From contig CANQMP010000004.1 of assembly GCA_947624975.1 (NCBI GenBank), positions 1-64,000 of the forward strand: 64,000 nucleotides of DNA, read 5' to 3'. The position numbers and the translations under genes are program-made. The notes under the pieces are model-generated. The model was not told the DNA's origin. It did no database searches and was given only the letters and a program-made list of their open reading frames with translations. How positions within the stretch are numbered: position 1 is the first letter of the stretch; each line of letters begins with the position of its first letter. This DNA is from Candidatus Gastranaerophilales bacterium. GTDB taxonomy: Bacteria; Cyanobacteriota; Vampirovibrionia; Gastranaerophilales; Gastranaerophilaceae. Shown here in pieces: positions 9,544 through 18,868 of the stretch.

Positions 9544-10263
9544 TTACCACGGATAATCGTCTTTTATTTCCCAATTATCGTACATTATTAATCCTGAACA
9601 GAACACCCCATCCCTTTTTAAATTGCATGCGTAGAGATCCTCAGGATTTGTTAATGCTTTTTTGTCTAAATCATTATAGACTTCGGTTGGGATACCTCCG
9701 CCTTTGTAACCGTAAGGATATAATTTGCCGAATTTAGGTTCTATAGCATAAATAAAAATGTCTTTGCCGACGACATTGGGTTTATTATATCCGTTAACAT
9801 CAGAAACAAAAATTTTATGACTTAAACCCGGAGAGGCGACTAATCCTAATATTACGCCGTCCGAAAGAGAAACGAAAATACCGTTTTTTTGACTACACCA
9901 TACATATGCATCGCACGAACTCCCGTTTAACATTGTCATGGTATAATCAGATAAAAACTCAGACTGATTTTGTTCTGTATTTATTTTGATATAATCTCTT
10001 ATGTATTTATCAAAAAAAGTAATACCATCCAAGCTGTAGTCCCAATTTTTGGAAGTTCCGTTTTCAATTTCAGAGAGAGTTATAGCTTGATTCATGCTTG
10101 AATAAAATTTTTTTAAACGAGTTTCAACGACTTTTTTTTGATATTTGGTAACAAGTGTCGGTATAGTCAGCGCTGCAACAATACCGATTACTCCCAGAGT
10201 AATCAAAACTTCCGCAAGTGTAAAAGCATGCTTATCCGAATGTGCATTTAAAAATTTTTTCAT
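9544..10263 (-). CDS. Prepilin-type protein with N-methylation motif
   Basis: 239 residues. A leader of about 12 residues precedes the prepilin signature AFTLAEVLITLGVIG, in which the Glu at position +5 after the cleavage site is kept, and the hydrophobic helix continues to ALTIPTLV. The C-terminal globular part contains several Cys residues that could form disulfides. It would be processed by a prepilin peptidase and assembled into a type IV pilus or type II secretion pseudopilus; no assembly genes are in this window. It resembles the prepilin at 38978-39700 in its N-terminal 60 residues only, so the two are paralogues with different surface domains. Confidence 0.82.
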   Translation of the reverse strand: MKKFLNAHSDKHAFTLAEVLITLGVIGIVAALTIPTLVTKYQKKVVETRLKKFYSSMNQAITLSEIENGTSKNWDYSLDGITFFDKYIRDYIKINTEQNQSEFLSDYTMTMLNGSSCDAYVWCSQKNGIFVSLSDGVILGLVASPGLSHKIFVSDVNGYNKPNVVGKDIFIYAIEPKFGKLYPYGYKGGGIPTEVYNDLDKKALTNPEDLYACNLKRDGVFCSGLIMYDNWEIKDDYPW

Positions 10264-10405
10264 AATACCTCCCGTCTGTAAAGTTATACTAATAAATTAT
10301 TGTTCCATTTATCTATATATTGATAAATATATCATTTATTATAACAGTTATTCTTTTAATTGTCAATACTGTCAATAATTAGTAAAATAGTTCAGGAGGA
10401 AGATT

Positions 10406-10621
10406 GTGTCCGGACGAGAATTTGTTAAAATATTGCTGGCAAAAGAATGCATAACCCTTAAAGAACTTGCACGTGTTGCAACGGAAAAAGGGAATAAAAA
10501 ATTTACGCTCGACGGACTGTCGCATAAAATGCGTTTAGGCACGATACGATTTGACGATATCGAATTTTTTGCAAAACTTTACGGATACGAGATCGTTTTA
10601 AGAAAAATCGCTGAGGACTAG
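10406..10621 (+). CDS. Small helix-turn-helix-like protein
   Basis: 71 residues with an N-terminal pattern resembling a small XRE-like DNA-binding domain (ITLKELARVATEKGN, then DGLSHKMRLGT, then IEFFAKLYGYEIVL). It starts with GTG behind a strong AGGAGGA ribosome site at 10394-10400. The last four bases overlap the stop of the convergent MnmC-like gene (CTAG, 10618-10621). Likely a regulator, but the helix-turn-helix assignment is by pattern only. Confidence 0.6.
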   Translation: MSGREFVKILLAKECITLKELARVATEKGNKKFTLDGLSHKMRLGTIRFDDIEFFAKLYGYEIVLRKIAED

Positions 10622-11808
10622 GATTTTGAAAATTCCTTTATAAATTTGGAACTTGATTTCAAATGTGAGTTTTCAACTTCGATTTTGTGAGCGGCGATTA
10701 TTGAGTCATTAAGAGCGTTTAAATTTTCGTCACGATAAAATATACCCGCTTTAGTTTTTAAAAGTCCTAAATCGAATTCTGAAAGCTCATTTTTGATAAG
10801 TGATTTATTTTTTACGGCAACAGTTCCGTTTGATTTTCCGTTGAAAGAATTTTTACCGATAAAAAAGCCTGCTTCTTGGAATGCGTTTCTTATTGATGCG
10901 GAATTTGAGTAGGTTAAAATCATGCCGTTATCATCAAGTCGGTGATAAAGTTGTTTAAAAAAGTCAAGCGTCCAAAGACAGGGGCATTTTGCGGGAGTAA
11001 AAGCGTCTAAAAAGATGTAGTTATAAGTGTTTTTATCATCAAGAATAATTTGTCTAGCATCGCCTATTGAAAGCCTAAAATCAAAATCAAATAATTTAAG
11101 GCATTTCATAGCCTTTTTATTACATGTAGATATATGGAGATAATATATATTATGTAAGAAGGCGCTTAAATTCCTTAGGGGGTGTTTCTGTATCCTCTCG
11201 TACTTAAAAAACTCGTAATATCGCTTCATAAAGCTGTCAAAAAATTCTGAATATTCTTTCGAAAAAATTACATCCTCCGTATCTTTTTGAATCTTCTCCG
11301 CTAATTTTTTTAATAGCAAAATGTTTACTTCCTTTTTTAATTTATAATTTATTTTAGTTTTTCCGCTCAACATTTTTTCTATTTTCGCATTTTTAAATCC
11401 GCAGCGATTTTTATTTGAAATTTTTTTATCGGTTACAATAAATGGTGACATGCATGCCAAATTTTTATCTTTGTCTACAGCATGTATAGAAATTTTATAC
11501 TTTTTGTTATCGGTAACTATCTTTTCGATACATTTATTTTTATCGAAACTATTATTGGTATGTATCGTTTCGTTATAGAGAAAATCAAGAAAATAATTTA
11601 GAAAACTTTTTGTGTTATATCCGATTCCAAAACACAAATCCAAAATTTGTATTTCCGAATTATTTTTGAAATCAAATTCGGCGGGCAGAATAAATTTTTC
11701 GTATGCTTCTGTTAAAGCACCGAAAGCCGAGTGATAAATATCATCATCTTCAGGCGAGTAAAGCCCTGTTGAACCGTCGTTTGTAAAGTAGGGATAAAAC
11801 TCATACAT
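10618..11808 (-). CDS. MnmC-like (DUF752) SAM-dependent methyltransferase
   Basis: Resembles the methyltransferase domain of MnmC, which finishes mnm5s2U at the tRNA wobble base. SAM-binding motif LDLCFGIGYNT lies at residues 55-65, followed much later by IGDARQ and FLDAFTPAKCPCLWT, both characteristic of this family. The stretch between motif I and IGDARQ is long (about 180 residues) and rich in Lys and Phe, so the protein (396 residues) is larger than a bare DUF752 domain. There is no FAD oxidase domain, so it is not a full bifunctional MnmC. The tRNA substrate is inferred from family membership. Confidence 0.72.
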   Translation of the reverse strand: MYEFYPYFTNDGSTGLYSPEDDDIYHSAFGALTEAYEKFILPAEFDFKNNSEIQILDLCFGIGYNTKSFLNYFLDFLYNETIHTNNSFDKNKCIEKIVTDNKKYKISIHAVDKDKNLACMSPFIVTDKKISNKNRCGFKNAKIEKMLSGKTKINYKLKKEVNILLLKKLAEKIQKDTEDVIFSKEYSEFFDSFMKRYYEFFKYERIQKHPLRNLSAFLHNIYYLHISTCNKKAMKCLKLFDFDFRLSIGDARQIILDDKNTYNYIFLDAFTPAKCPCLWTLDFFKQLYHRLDDNGMILTYSNSASIRNAFQEAGFFIGKNSFNGKSNGTVAVKNKSLIKNELSEFDLGLLKTKAGIFYRDENLNALNDSIIAAHKIEVENSHLKSSSKFIKEFSKS

Positions 11809-11865
11809 ACATTCATTATAACCCTAATAGAACCATATTCAAAATTGTAAAATTAGTTTAAGAAT

Positions 11866-11893
11866 TTGTTTAAATAATATTTTGTGTTAGAAT
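11866..11893 (+). promoter_or_regulatory. Promoter of thrB
   Basis: TTGTTT (11866-11871), 16-base spacer, extended -10 TGT-TAGAAT (11888-11893), giving a leader of about 15 bases before the thrB ATG. Confidence 0.5.
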
Positions 11894-11914
11894 TACATTA
11901 CTGGGAAACAGCGT

Positions 11915-12856
11915 ATGAAAATAAGTGTAAAAGTACCCGCAACATCGGCAAATTTAGGCCCCGGCTTTGACTGCATGGGCATGGCATTGCCTATATATAA
12001 CACAATAACTCTTGAAGAAACCGTCCTTCCGGGCACGGGCGTTGAGATTAATGCTATAAATGATGAAGAAAATGTTGAAAATCTTATAGCCGAGCAAGCC
12101 CCGATGGATGAAAACAGTCTTATATACAAGGCTGTAGAGCTTTTATATAATTCCATCGGACAGACACCTTCGGAGCTGAAAATTACCGTTCAGACAGGAA
12201 TTCCGATAGCAAGAGGTTTGGGAAGCAGTGCTTCGGTTATTGTAGGCGGTCTGCTTGCCGCAAATGAGCTTTTGGGACATCCTGCGGATGAACAGGCGAT
12301 TTTGTCGCTTGCAACCGAACTTGAAGGTCATCCCGATAACGTTACACCTGCTATAGTCGGCGGTTTGGTTTTGTCGTCACTGGAAGACGACGGCAGAGTC
12401 GTTTATACAAAACTTAATTGGCCTGAGGAGTGGTGCATTAGCGTTTGTGTTCCTGATTATGAGCTTTCAACGGATATTGCACGTTCGGTTTTACCCAAAG
12501 AAGTTCCTATGGCGGATGCGGTGTTTAATCTTAAACATTTGGGAATGTTTATTCAAGCAGTTAACAACCGTGACCCCGAATTAATGAAACTTGCGCTAAA
12601 AGACAGATTACATCAGCCTTACAGAATGAAATTCGTTACGGGGTTAGACAGAATTGTCGAAAACTTAAAGCATGAAGAAAATGTTTTAGGCTGTGTTTTA
12701 AGCGGTGCCGGTTCAGCCGTTATAATATTTTCACTCAAGAATGACATTGAACGTATCAAATCGGTTGTCAAAGAAACTTGGGCGGAAATGAATGTAAAAG
12801 TTAATGTTATGACCCTGCCTGTTGAACAACAGGGGGCATACATTATTGCAGATTAG
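11915..12856 (+). CDS. thrB: Homoserine kinase
   Basis: GHMP-family kinase that phosphorylates homoserine in threonine synthesis. N-terminal PATSANLGPGFDCMGMAL is typical of ThrB, and the ATP-binding glycine loop GIPIARGLGSSAS lies near residue 97. HPDNVTPAIVGG near 138 and the C-terminal GAGSAVI motif complete the family pattern. The length (313 residues) is normal. Transcribed alone, flanked by its own promoter and the terminator at 12903-12925. Confidence 0.93.
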   Translation: MKISVKVPATSANLGPGFDCMGMALPIYNTITLEETVLPGTGVEINAINDEENVENLIAEQAPMDENSLIYKAVELLYNSIGQTPSELKITVQTGIPIARGLGSSASVIVGGLLAANELLGHPADEQAILSLATELEGHPDNVTPAIVGGLVLSSLEDDGRVVYTKLNWPEEWCISVCVPDYELSTDIARSVLPKEVPMADAVFNLKHLGMFIQAVNNRDPELMKLALKDRLHQPYRMKFVTGLDRIVENLKHEENVLGCVLSGAGSAVIIFSLKNDIERIKSVVKETWAEMNVKVNVMTLPVEQQGAYIIAD

Positions 12857-12872
12857 TTGTTTTTTTCATACT

Positions 12873-12925
12873 TAAGTGCCGTAGTACGCACTTAGACTCC
12901 TAGCCCGTTATTCGGGCATTTTTTT
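12873..12925 (+). terminator. thrB terminator, preceded by a second hairpin
   Basis: GCCCG-ttatt-CGGGC followed by A and T7 (12903-12925) is a clear intrinsic terminator. A 7-bp stem TAAGTGC/GCACTTA lies just upstream at 12873-12894. Confidence 0.8.
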
Positions 12926-14924
12926 ATGCATACATTTTAAAGACACGTTCTACGTTTTTATTTATCGCTTCTTTTATAGAATCGTATTCGGTTTGAAGTG
13001 AATTGTGTTCGGTGTCGATATTTTTCAATTCAAGGTCGTATTGTTTATCTTTATTTTCAATTTTGTTCATTGCGGCTTTGTATTCGGCTTCAGCTTTTGT
13101 AACTGCTTTATCTTTGGTTTCTTCGCGAATATCGCTGCAATTAGTGTAAGAAAGTGAATTCCAAGCGTTTAAGGCATCAATTTGTTCCATTGTAACAATT
13201 CCGTTTTCAAAAGCGAACTTAATCCAGTCCGCACTAGATGCAAGTCCGTCTAAAAGTACGGCATAACCTTTTGTCATACGGCTAAACAGGTTTTGATACC
13301 ATTGAGCTTTTTTCTCGGCGTTTTCGTTGTAAGAATCCGTACGGCTTGATGTATCAATCCACGAGTAATTAGGTTCACCGTATGTGTTCATAATCGCATC
13401 TAAAAGAATTGCCTGAAATACCGAGTTCATTGTTTCGGTAAATCCCGGCCCGTCATTGTACATTTTACTAACATCACCCAAATCTTCAATTTTCGGACTG
13501 TCACCTGAATAATTATCACCAAACATGAATTTACCCAATTCGATTGCCGATGCTTTGAAATCAGCATAAGCATCTTTTGCAGCATCGGTTGTTTGCCATG
13601 TAGGATTCATCGCATCCCAAACCGTATATATACCTTGTTGCAAGTTTTTAAATGCACCCTCAGCAACATTTTTCATATTTTCTAATGAATTTTTATAAGT
13701 ATATGTGAAATCACCAAATGTGCCTGAACATTCATAAAGAGTTAAATCTTTGGCCCAATTAGGCAGATCTTTCAGAGCTTCAGAACCATTTTTCTTGCTA
13801 CAATTCTCCATATTCAAATTTTTTAAACCGGTCACTTCTACATAATTTCCATCTTCGTCTTCTTCGGTGAACTGTTTTTTACTTTTATCATATTTAAATA
13901 AAAGTTCATCTATCTTACCCTTACTTTTTCCAACAATATAATAATTATCGCTAGCATCAGTCAAAACCGTATATTCATCCGCATTATAAGTATAAGTAAC
14001 GGTGTCTTCGGCATTAGCTTTGAGTGTTTTTTCCCAATCCGAGAAAAATTGATTTGCTTCATCGTAGTTCGTGCCGTCTTTATACATGTATTCTCTTGAA
14101 GAACCTGGCACTGCAGCTAATTTTAGCAATATTTCTTTCATCTTTTTTTCATCTTCGGTAGTTTGAATAAGATTTGTAACCTCAGTCACGCCTTTTCCGT
14201 CAAATATTTTTTTGACAATTTCTTCAAAGACTTCATCCATGGCAAGTGTTACAAATTCCAAATACCTGTCAAATTTTGTATTATATGTATCGAGCAAAGC
14301 CTGATAATCGTAATAATTACCTTCCTGCAAAATCTGATCATAACCGCGGTTTTCAATTTTTGAACCGTCACGCATTGTCGTTTCGCCGATACCTCTGTAC
14401 ATTCTTTCTAATTCTGCTGCCGTAAATCCAGACGGTTGATCAACAAGAACATTACCGTTCTCATCCGTTTCACCTGTTGAATAATATACCATTGCCGATG
14501 AATTATATCCGACAGGTTCGCCGTTTTGTCCGAGCAAGTTATCAAAGTATGTTGTTGTGTATTCAAGTCCGTAAGCTTTTAAAAATCTGTTTACATCTCC
14601 GCCAGCCATTTTAAAATTCTGAGAATCTCTTTCGGAAACGAGTATGTTACCCGCAGAGTTAATAAGTGCGTACTGGTTATTATACGGATTGAATGCGGTT
14701 AATGCGTTAAAGGTTAAATTTTGATATGAAGCGTTATTATCCGCATCATAACTTGTAAACATTAATTCTGATTCATTCAAAGCGGCAACATAGTTTTCGC
14801 TTACACGTGAACTTTCGGCAGCAAGACGCATTTTATCATTGTTGATAATTTGAGCTCTTAACTCGTTATCAGACATTCTCGTCGTTATTGATAGTAATCT
14901 TGCCTGTCCGGCCGCCATTCCCAT
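12924..14924 (-). CDS. Unrecognised 666-residue protein with coiled-coil C-terminus
   Basis: I do not recognise a named family. The N-terminus (MGMAAGQARLLSITTRMSDN, then repeated polar helices) has the look of the N-terminal helical segment of flagellin or hook-like proteins, which also start with short helix-forming motifs, but this is only a resemblance. The middle is rich in Asp, Asn, Tyr and Thr, typical of a surface or secreted protein. The last 80 residues are strongly charged and heptad-like, suggesting a coiled coil. There is no signal peptide or membrane segment. It lies just downstream of another unrecognised gene (15096-15632) whose N-terminus is also of the MG-x-x-x-G type. The two are separated by a terminator. 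Confidence 0.6.
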   Translation of the reverse strand: MGMAAGQARLLSITTRMSDNELRAQIINNDKMRLAAESSRVSENYVAALNESELMFTSYDADNNASYQNLTFNALTAFNPYNNQYALINSAGNILVSERDSQNFKMAGGDVNRFLKAYGLEYTTTYFDNLLGQNGEPVGYNSSAMVYYSTGETDENGNVLVDQPSGFTAAELERMYRGIGETTMRDGSKIENRGYDQILQEGNYYDYQALLDTYNTKFDRYLEFVTLAMDEVFEEIVKKIFDGKGVTEVTNLIQTTEDEKKMKEILLKLAAVPGSSREYMYKDGTNYDEANQFFSDWEKTLKANAEDTVTYTYNADEYTVLTDASDNYYIVGKSKGKIDELLFKYDKSKKQFTEEDEDGNYVEVTGLKNLNMENCSKKNGSEALKDLPNWAKDLTLYECSGTFGDFTYTYKNSLENMKNVAEGAFKNLQQGIYTVWDAMNPTWQTTDAAKDAYADFKASAIELGKFMFGDNYSGDSPKIEDLGDVSKMYNDGPGFTETMNSVFQAILLDAIMNTYGEPNYSWIDTSSRTDSYNENAEKKAQWYQNLFSRMTKGYAVLLDGLASSADWIKFAFENGIVTMEQIDALNAWNSLSYTNCSDIREETKDKAVTKAEAEYKAAMNKIENKDKQYDLELKNIDTEHNSLQTEYDSIKEAINKNVERVFKMYA

Positions 14925-15055
14925 AACGGATTTTACCTTTCAGTTTTCCTTAGTAACTTTCACTATGGTATAACGGCTTATTATTCAAAAAACTTTAATA
15001 ATTTAGTAATTTTTGTAACAAAATGTAAATTAAAAATTTAATAATAAAAAACGCT

Positions 15056-15083
15056 AAAAAAAAGAGGTTCTGAATGAACCTCT
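15056..15083 (-). terminator. Terminator of the 15096-15632 gene
   Basis: On the minus strand, stem AGAGGTTC / GAACCTCT with a five-base loop followed by T8. It separates the two unrecognised genes into different transcripts. Confidence 0.8.
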
Positions 15084-15095
15084 GGATTTTTTATA

Positions 15096-15632
15096 TTAAG
15101 AACCTGTGTAATTTGGTTTAAGATTTTGTGCTCCGTCTTTTTCTTCTTCTTTCTTCGCCTCGTAATCCTGTTTTGCGAGTTGTATTTGTGATTCCAAACT
15201 ATCTTTTCTTGTTGATAAACTTGATTCCAAATCTTTTAACGGTTCAAGCTGTGCTTCTTTTTGCAATTCAAATACGTTCTGCCACATATTCAAAGATTGA
15301 GAAAACAACTGTTGTGCTTTTGCATTAGCCATGTTCCATATACTTATATCCTCAGGACTGAATCCGCCATCCAGATTTGCTGCGGAAGGATTTGCATTCA
15401 TAAGTGAACCGTAAAGCCTGCCGCCACCTGTTTGCTGCATTATGTATTCCTGCATTTGACCTTGCAGTCTTGTTTTAAGATTTCTTTCTTGGGTTTCAAA
15501 CATTTTTTCCATGTTCGCAATTTGCTTGGTTACACGCGTATGACGCTGCGTAACCAAGGTCAGCTGGTACTGTAAGTTTCGATAGTACTTACCGGCCTGC
15601 AATTTTCCAAATGCGCCCATTAAGAAACCCAT
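15096..15632 (-). CDS. Unrecognised 178-residue coiled-coil protein
   Basis: No family recognised. It opens with MGFLMGAFGKLQAGKYYRN and continues with long charged helices: residues 25-70 (heptad-like, with repeated Gln, Arg and Met) and 130-170 (Glu/Lys/Gln-rich). There is no signal peptide or clear membrane segment, and no Cys. The gene has a GAGGATG ribosome site and its own downstream terminator. Its position next to the 666-residue protein on the same strand and the shared helical character suggest, without proving, that the two products work together in a cell-surface or export structure. Confidence 0.6.
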   Translation of the reverse strand: MGFLMGAFGKLQAGKYYRNLQYQLTLVTQRHTRVTKQIANMEKMFETQERNLKTRLQGQMQEYIMQQTGGGRLYGSLMNANPSAANLDGGFSPEDISIWNMANAKAQQLFSQSLNMWQNVFELQKEAQLEPLKDLESSLSTRKDSLESQIQLAKQDYEAKKEEEKDGAQNLKPNYTGS

Positions 15633-15812
15633 GTTATCATCCTCATGTTTTTTGTTCTCTAAATATATAAAGTAATATATACTATATAAAATTGCGTATC
15701 TGATAATAAATGTTTACAAATCGTTACAAAAAAATTTATTAAAAAATATTGTTTTCCATGCTTATTAACTTATTTTGTTCTTTATGTTAAAATTCATCAA
15801 GGAGAAAAAAAT

Positions 15813-16850
15813 ATGAGTTACAAAAGATTATTTACGACAAAAAACATTATTTTTTCCGCACTGGTTATTGCGTTGCTGTTTTTACTTCCGAAAATTTCGG
15901 GAATTTTGATGTTGTTTTTCGGAGCTTACGTAATTGCTTGTGCCTTAAATCCTTACGTAACAGAGCTTACAAAAAGAATGAAAAGAGGAGCTGCATCAAC
16001 TATTGTCGTTTTGACAAGTATTCTCGCACTAATTGCACTCTTTGTCCCGATATTTTTTGTGGCGTTTAAGGAAATAAGAACTTTTATGATAACTTTACCC
16101 CAGAAAACCACCGATGCCATAACTTTTCTGACAAATTCTCAGGTTTACGGCTATAAATTTACGGATTTTATCGATTTTGAAAATATTTTGGGAAATTCGG
16201 CTATGTTCGCACAAAATCTCGTTAATAAATCACTTAATTTTACCGTCGGACTGTTCCAGCTTTTGGTAATTCTGGTTGCTCTTACAATGATAGTTTATTA
16301 TATACTTCTTGATAAAACTTATCTAAAAAATAAATTTATACAATTTTTCCCGCCCGATTTAAAAAATAAAGCATCTGAAATCCTTACGGCAATAAGCAGT
16401 AAGGTCGGTGCATACGTCAGAGCACAACTGCTTTCAATGACTGCTGTTGCAATAATGGTTATGATAGTTATGTTAGTGCTAAAAATTGATTATGCAACAC
16501 TTTTGGGCTTAATATCAGGTGTACTTGATATTATACCGATTTTAGGGCCTTCAATAGCACTTTGCGTTATTTTACTTGTCGCTTATCCTCTCGGAATAAC
16601 TAAAATAATTCTCGTTATTGCAGGATTTCTACTCGTACAGCAAATGTCAAATTATGTCGTTAGACCCGTACTTTTTGGCAAAATGATGTCTTTACATCCT
16701 TTGATGATATTTCTTTCGTTGTTTTTATGCGACCAATTTTTAGGTTTTTGGGGCGTAATTTTATCCCCCGCTATTGCCGCAACAGTATGCGTGCTTGTTG
16801 ATGAATTGTATCTCGATCAGATTAATGTGAAAGCGAATAATGAAACCTGA
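15813..16850 (+). CDS. AI-2E family transporter
   Basis: 345-residue inner-membrane permease with about eight hydrophobic segments and the AI-2E (PF01594-type) family pattern, including the C-terminal segment GLISGVLDIIPILGPSIA and the QQMSNYVVRPVLFGK motif. Members export autoinducer-2 or act as Na+/H+ antiporters, so the substrate cannot be told from the sequence. An AAGGAG ribosome site precedes the ATG, and TTAACT-17-TAAAAT upstream is a plausible promoter. The end overlaps the next gene by 11 bases, indicating an operon. Confidence 0.85.
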   Translation: MSYKRLFTTKNIIFSALVIALLFLLPKISGILMLFFGAYVIACALNPYVTELTKRMKRGAASTIVVLTSILALIALFVPIFFVAFKEIRTFMITLPQKTTDAITFLTNSQVYGYKFTDFIDFENILGNSAMFAQNLVNKSLNFTVGLFQLLVILVALTMIVYYILLDKTYLKNKFIQFFPPDLKNKASEILTAISSKVGAYVRAQLLSMTAVAIMVMIVMLVLKIDYATLLGLISGVLDIIPILGPSIALCVILLVAYPLGITKIILVIAGFLLVQQMSNYVVRPVLFGKMMSLHPLMIFLSLFLCDQFLGFWGVILSPAIAATVCVLVDELYLDQINVKANNET

Positions 16851-18372
16851 AGAAATATTTTTATATAAAAAGAATACTCAGTTATCCGATTTTGTTGTTT
16901 GGATGGGCTTTCCGGCTATTTATTCTTTTTCCATGTCCTCTTTGGGGTATTTGTGGATGTGCAAAAACATTGATGAAACCTGCGAAGTTGCACTTGAAAG
17001 AATTTGTTCGGATACCGAAAAAACACACTATGACATAAAAGACGTTAAAATGTTCGGATTTTCGTTTTCTTTTGATTTGGATTTTTTAACGATATTTTCC
17101 ATGCTGGATAAATATAAAATTCCGCTTCGAGCAGACGAAAGAGAAGGATTTCCGTTAATTTTTGCAGGCGGCCCCGTTGTAAGTGCAAACCCCGAACCTT
17201 ATAAAAAATTCTTTGACTTTTTTATAATCGGTGACGGTGAAGATACAAACATAAAAGCCGTAAATATCTGTAAAAAGAACAGAGAGTTGCACAAAAATGA
17301 AATTTTGCGATTACTGTCGGAAGTTGAGGGGATTTATGTTCCCTCCGTAAGCGGTAAAATCGTTAAAAAGGTTTCTGAAAAGCTTGATGAATGTATTTAT
17401 ACACCGATTTTGAGCGAAAATTCATTTTTCAAAAATACTTTTATTATTGAAATGGCACGCGGCTGCTCTAATTGCTGTGGTTTTTGCCTCGCATCATACC
17501 TGAATTTACCGCTCAGATGCGTTCCTTATGAAAAATTAATTGAAACCATTGATTTGGGGCTTAAATATACTGACAGAATTGCGTTATTAGGTGCGCAAAT
17601 CAGTGCTCACCCGCATTTTCACGATGTTTGCGATTATATATATTCCAAAATAAAATCGGGAAAGAATATTGAAATCAGTGTTTCTTCGCTTCGTGTGGAC
17701 GCAATTAATCCTGACGTCGTTAAAACCCTCGTAGCAGGCGGTCAAAAAAATTCAACGCTTGCTATAGAAGCAGGCAGTGAACGTTTAAGAAAAGTTATTA
17801 ACAAGCATTTATCGGAAGAACAGATTTTTAATGCCGTAAAAATTGCGCGTGAAAACGGACTGAAAGGTTTGAAATTCTACGGAATGATTGGACTTCCGAC
17901 TGAAACAACCGAAGATTTAGAGGAAATGCTAAGGCTTGCAAAACGTATTAAATCTGAAAATAAAGGATTTGATATATCTTTCGGTTTTTCAAGTTTTGTC
18001 CCCAAGCCTCACACGCCGTTTCAATGGTTCGGACGTGAAAATACCGCGTCACTGGAAGAAAAAAGCAATTTTCTCCAAAAAGAACTTCACAAAATCGGTA
18101 TTTCTTCACGTATTTCAAGTGTTAAATGGGATTACTGGCAGGCAGTTCTTTCTCGGGGCGATGAAAATTTGTGCGATTTTGTAGAAGAAACTTACAGAGC
18201 AGGCGGAAAACTCGGTGCTTTTAAATCTTCAGCAAAAAAACTTAACATAAACACTGATTACTACGCACTTGAAAACTATGATTTTGATAAAGAACTTCCG
18301 TGGGATTTTATCGAAATACCGCCCGGAAAAGAGTTTTTAATAAAAGAGAACAAAAGATTAATAAACAAATAA
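16840..18372 (+). CDS. B12-binding-type radical SAM protein
   Basis: 510 residues. The N-terminal half resembles a cobalamin-binding (Rossmann-like) domain: FGFSFSFDLDF, FAGGPVVSANPEPY and the IGDGED segment. The radical SAM core follows with the iron-sulphur motif CxxxCxxC at C209, C213 and C216 (ARGCSNCCGFC), then the typical SLRVDAINPD and IEAGSERLRKVINK segments. The reaction is unknown; related proteins carry out methylations or other C-C and C-S chemistry. It overlaps the upstream permease gene, and the two are probably co-transcribed and end at the terminator at 18372-18397. Confidence 0.84.
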   Translation: MKPEEIFLYKKNTQLSDFVVWMGFPAIYSFSMSSLGYLWMCKNIDETCEVALERICSDTEKTHYDIKDVKMFGFSFSFDLDFLTIFSMLDKYKIPLRADEREGFPLIFAGGPVVSANPEPYKKFFDFFIIGDGEDTNIKAVNICKKNRELHKNEILRLLSEVEGIYVPSVSGKIVKKVSEKLDECIYTPILSENSFFKNTFIIEMARGCSNCCGFCLASYLNLPLRCVPYEKLIETIDLGLKYTDRIALLGAQISAHPHFHDVCDYIYSKIKSGKNIEISVSSLRVDAINPDVVKTLVAGGQKNSTLAIEAGSERLRKVINKHLSEEQIFNAVKIARENGLKGLKFYGMIGLPTETTEDLEEMLRLAKRIKSENKGFDISFGFSSFVPKPHTPFQWFGRENTASLEEKSNFLQKELHKIGISSRISSVKWDYWQAVLSRGDENLCDFVEETYRAGGKLGAFKSSAKKLNINTDYYALENYDFDKELPWDFIEIPPGKEFLIKENKRLINK

Positions 18373-18397
18373 AAAAAGCTCCTTTCGGAGCTTTTTT
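18372..18397. terminator. Bidirectional terminator between radical SAM gene and rpsG
   Basis: Perfect stem AAAAAAGCTCC / GGAGCTTTTTT with a TTTC loop. It can terminate both the plus-strand operon and the rpsL-rpsG operon on the minus strand. Confidence 0.88.
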
Positions 18398-18868
18398 CTA
18401 ATATCTGTAATGAGCAAAAGCTTTATTCGCCTCAGCCATTTTATGAGTATCCTCACGCTTCTTGCAAGCAGCACCCGAACCGTTTGACGCATCTAAAAGT
18501 TCGCTTGTTAACTTATCAATAAATGACTTACCGTTGCGTTTTTTAGCCGCTTCAATAATCCATGAAGAAGCGAGAGCGAAACCTCTGTCGGCTTTAACTT
18601 CAATAGGCACCTGATAAGTTGAACCGCCAATACGTCTCGCTTTAACTTCCAAAAGCGGAGTTGCATTGGTAACAGCCTTTTGGAAAATTTCAAGAGCTTT
18701 TTCACCTGATTTTTCCTCAATTCTTGTTAAGGTTGCGTAAAATATTTTTTCGGCAAGCGATTTTTTACCTCGTCGCATAATTCTGTTGATAAATTTCGAG
18801 ATATCAACGCTGTTATACACGGGATCTGCTAACGGGATACGTTTAGCCGGTTTAGAACGTCTTGACAT
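18398..18868 (-). CDS. rpsG: Ribosomal protein S7
   Basis: Primary 16S rRNA-binding protein of the 30S head. 156 residues, normal length, with the family segments [34 protein letters not shown] and HKMAEANKAFAHYRY. Its ATG overlaps the rpsL stop by one base (TAATG). Unlike the usual str operon, no fusA or tuf gene follows; the operon ends immediately in the terminator at 18372-18397. Confidence 0.97.
   Translation of the reverse strand: MSRRSKPAKRIPLADPVYNSVDISKFINRIMRRGKKSLAEKIFYATLTRIEEKSGEKALEIFQKAVTNATPLLEVKARRIGGSTYQVPIEVKADRGFALASSWIIEAAKKRNGKSFIDKLTSELLDASNGSGAACKKREDTHKMAEANKAFAHYRY

Noticed and set aside
18508-18720. Open frame inside rpsG on the same strand
   Set aside because: Alternative reading frame of a conserved ribosomal protein gene; no independent evidence.
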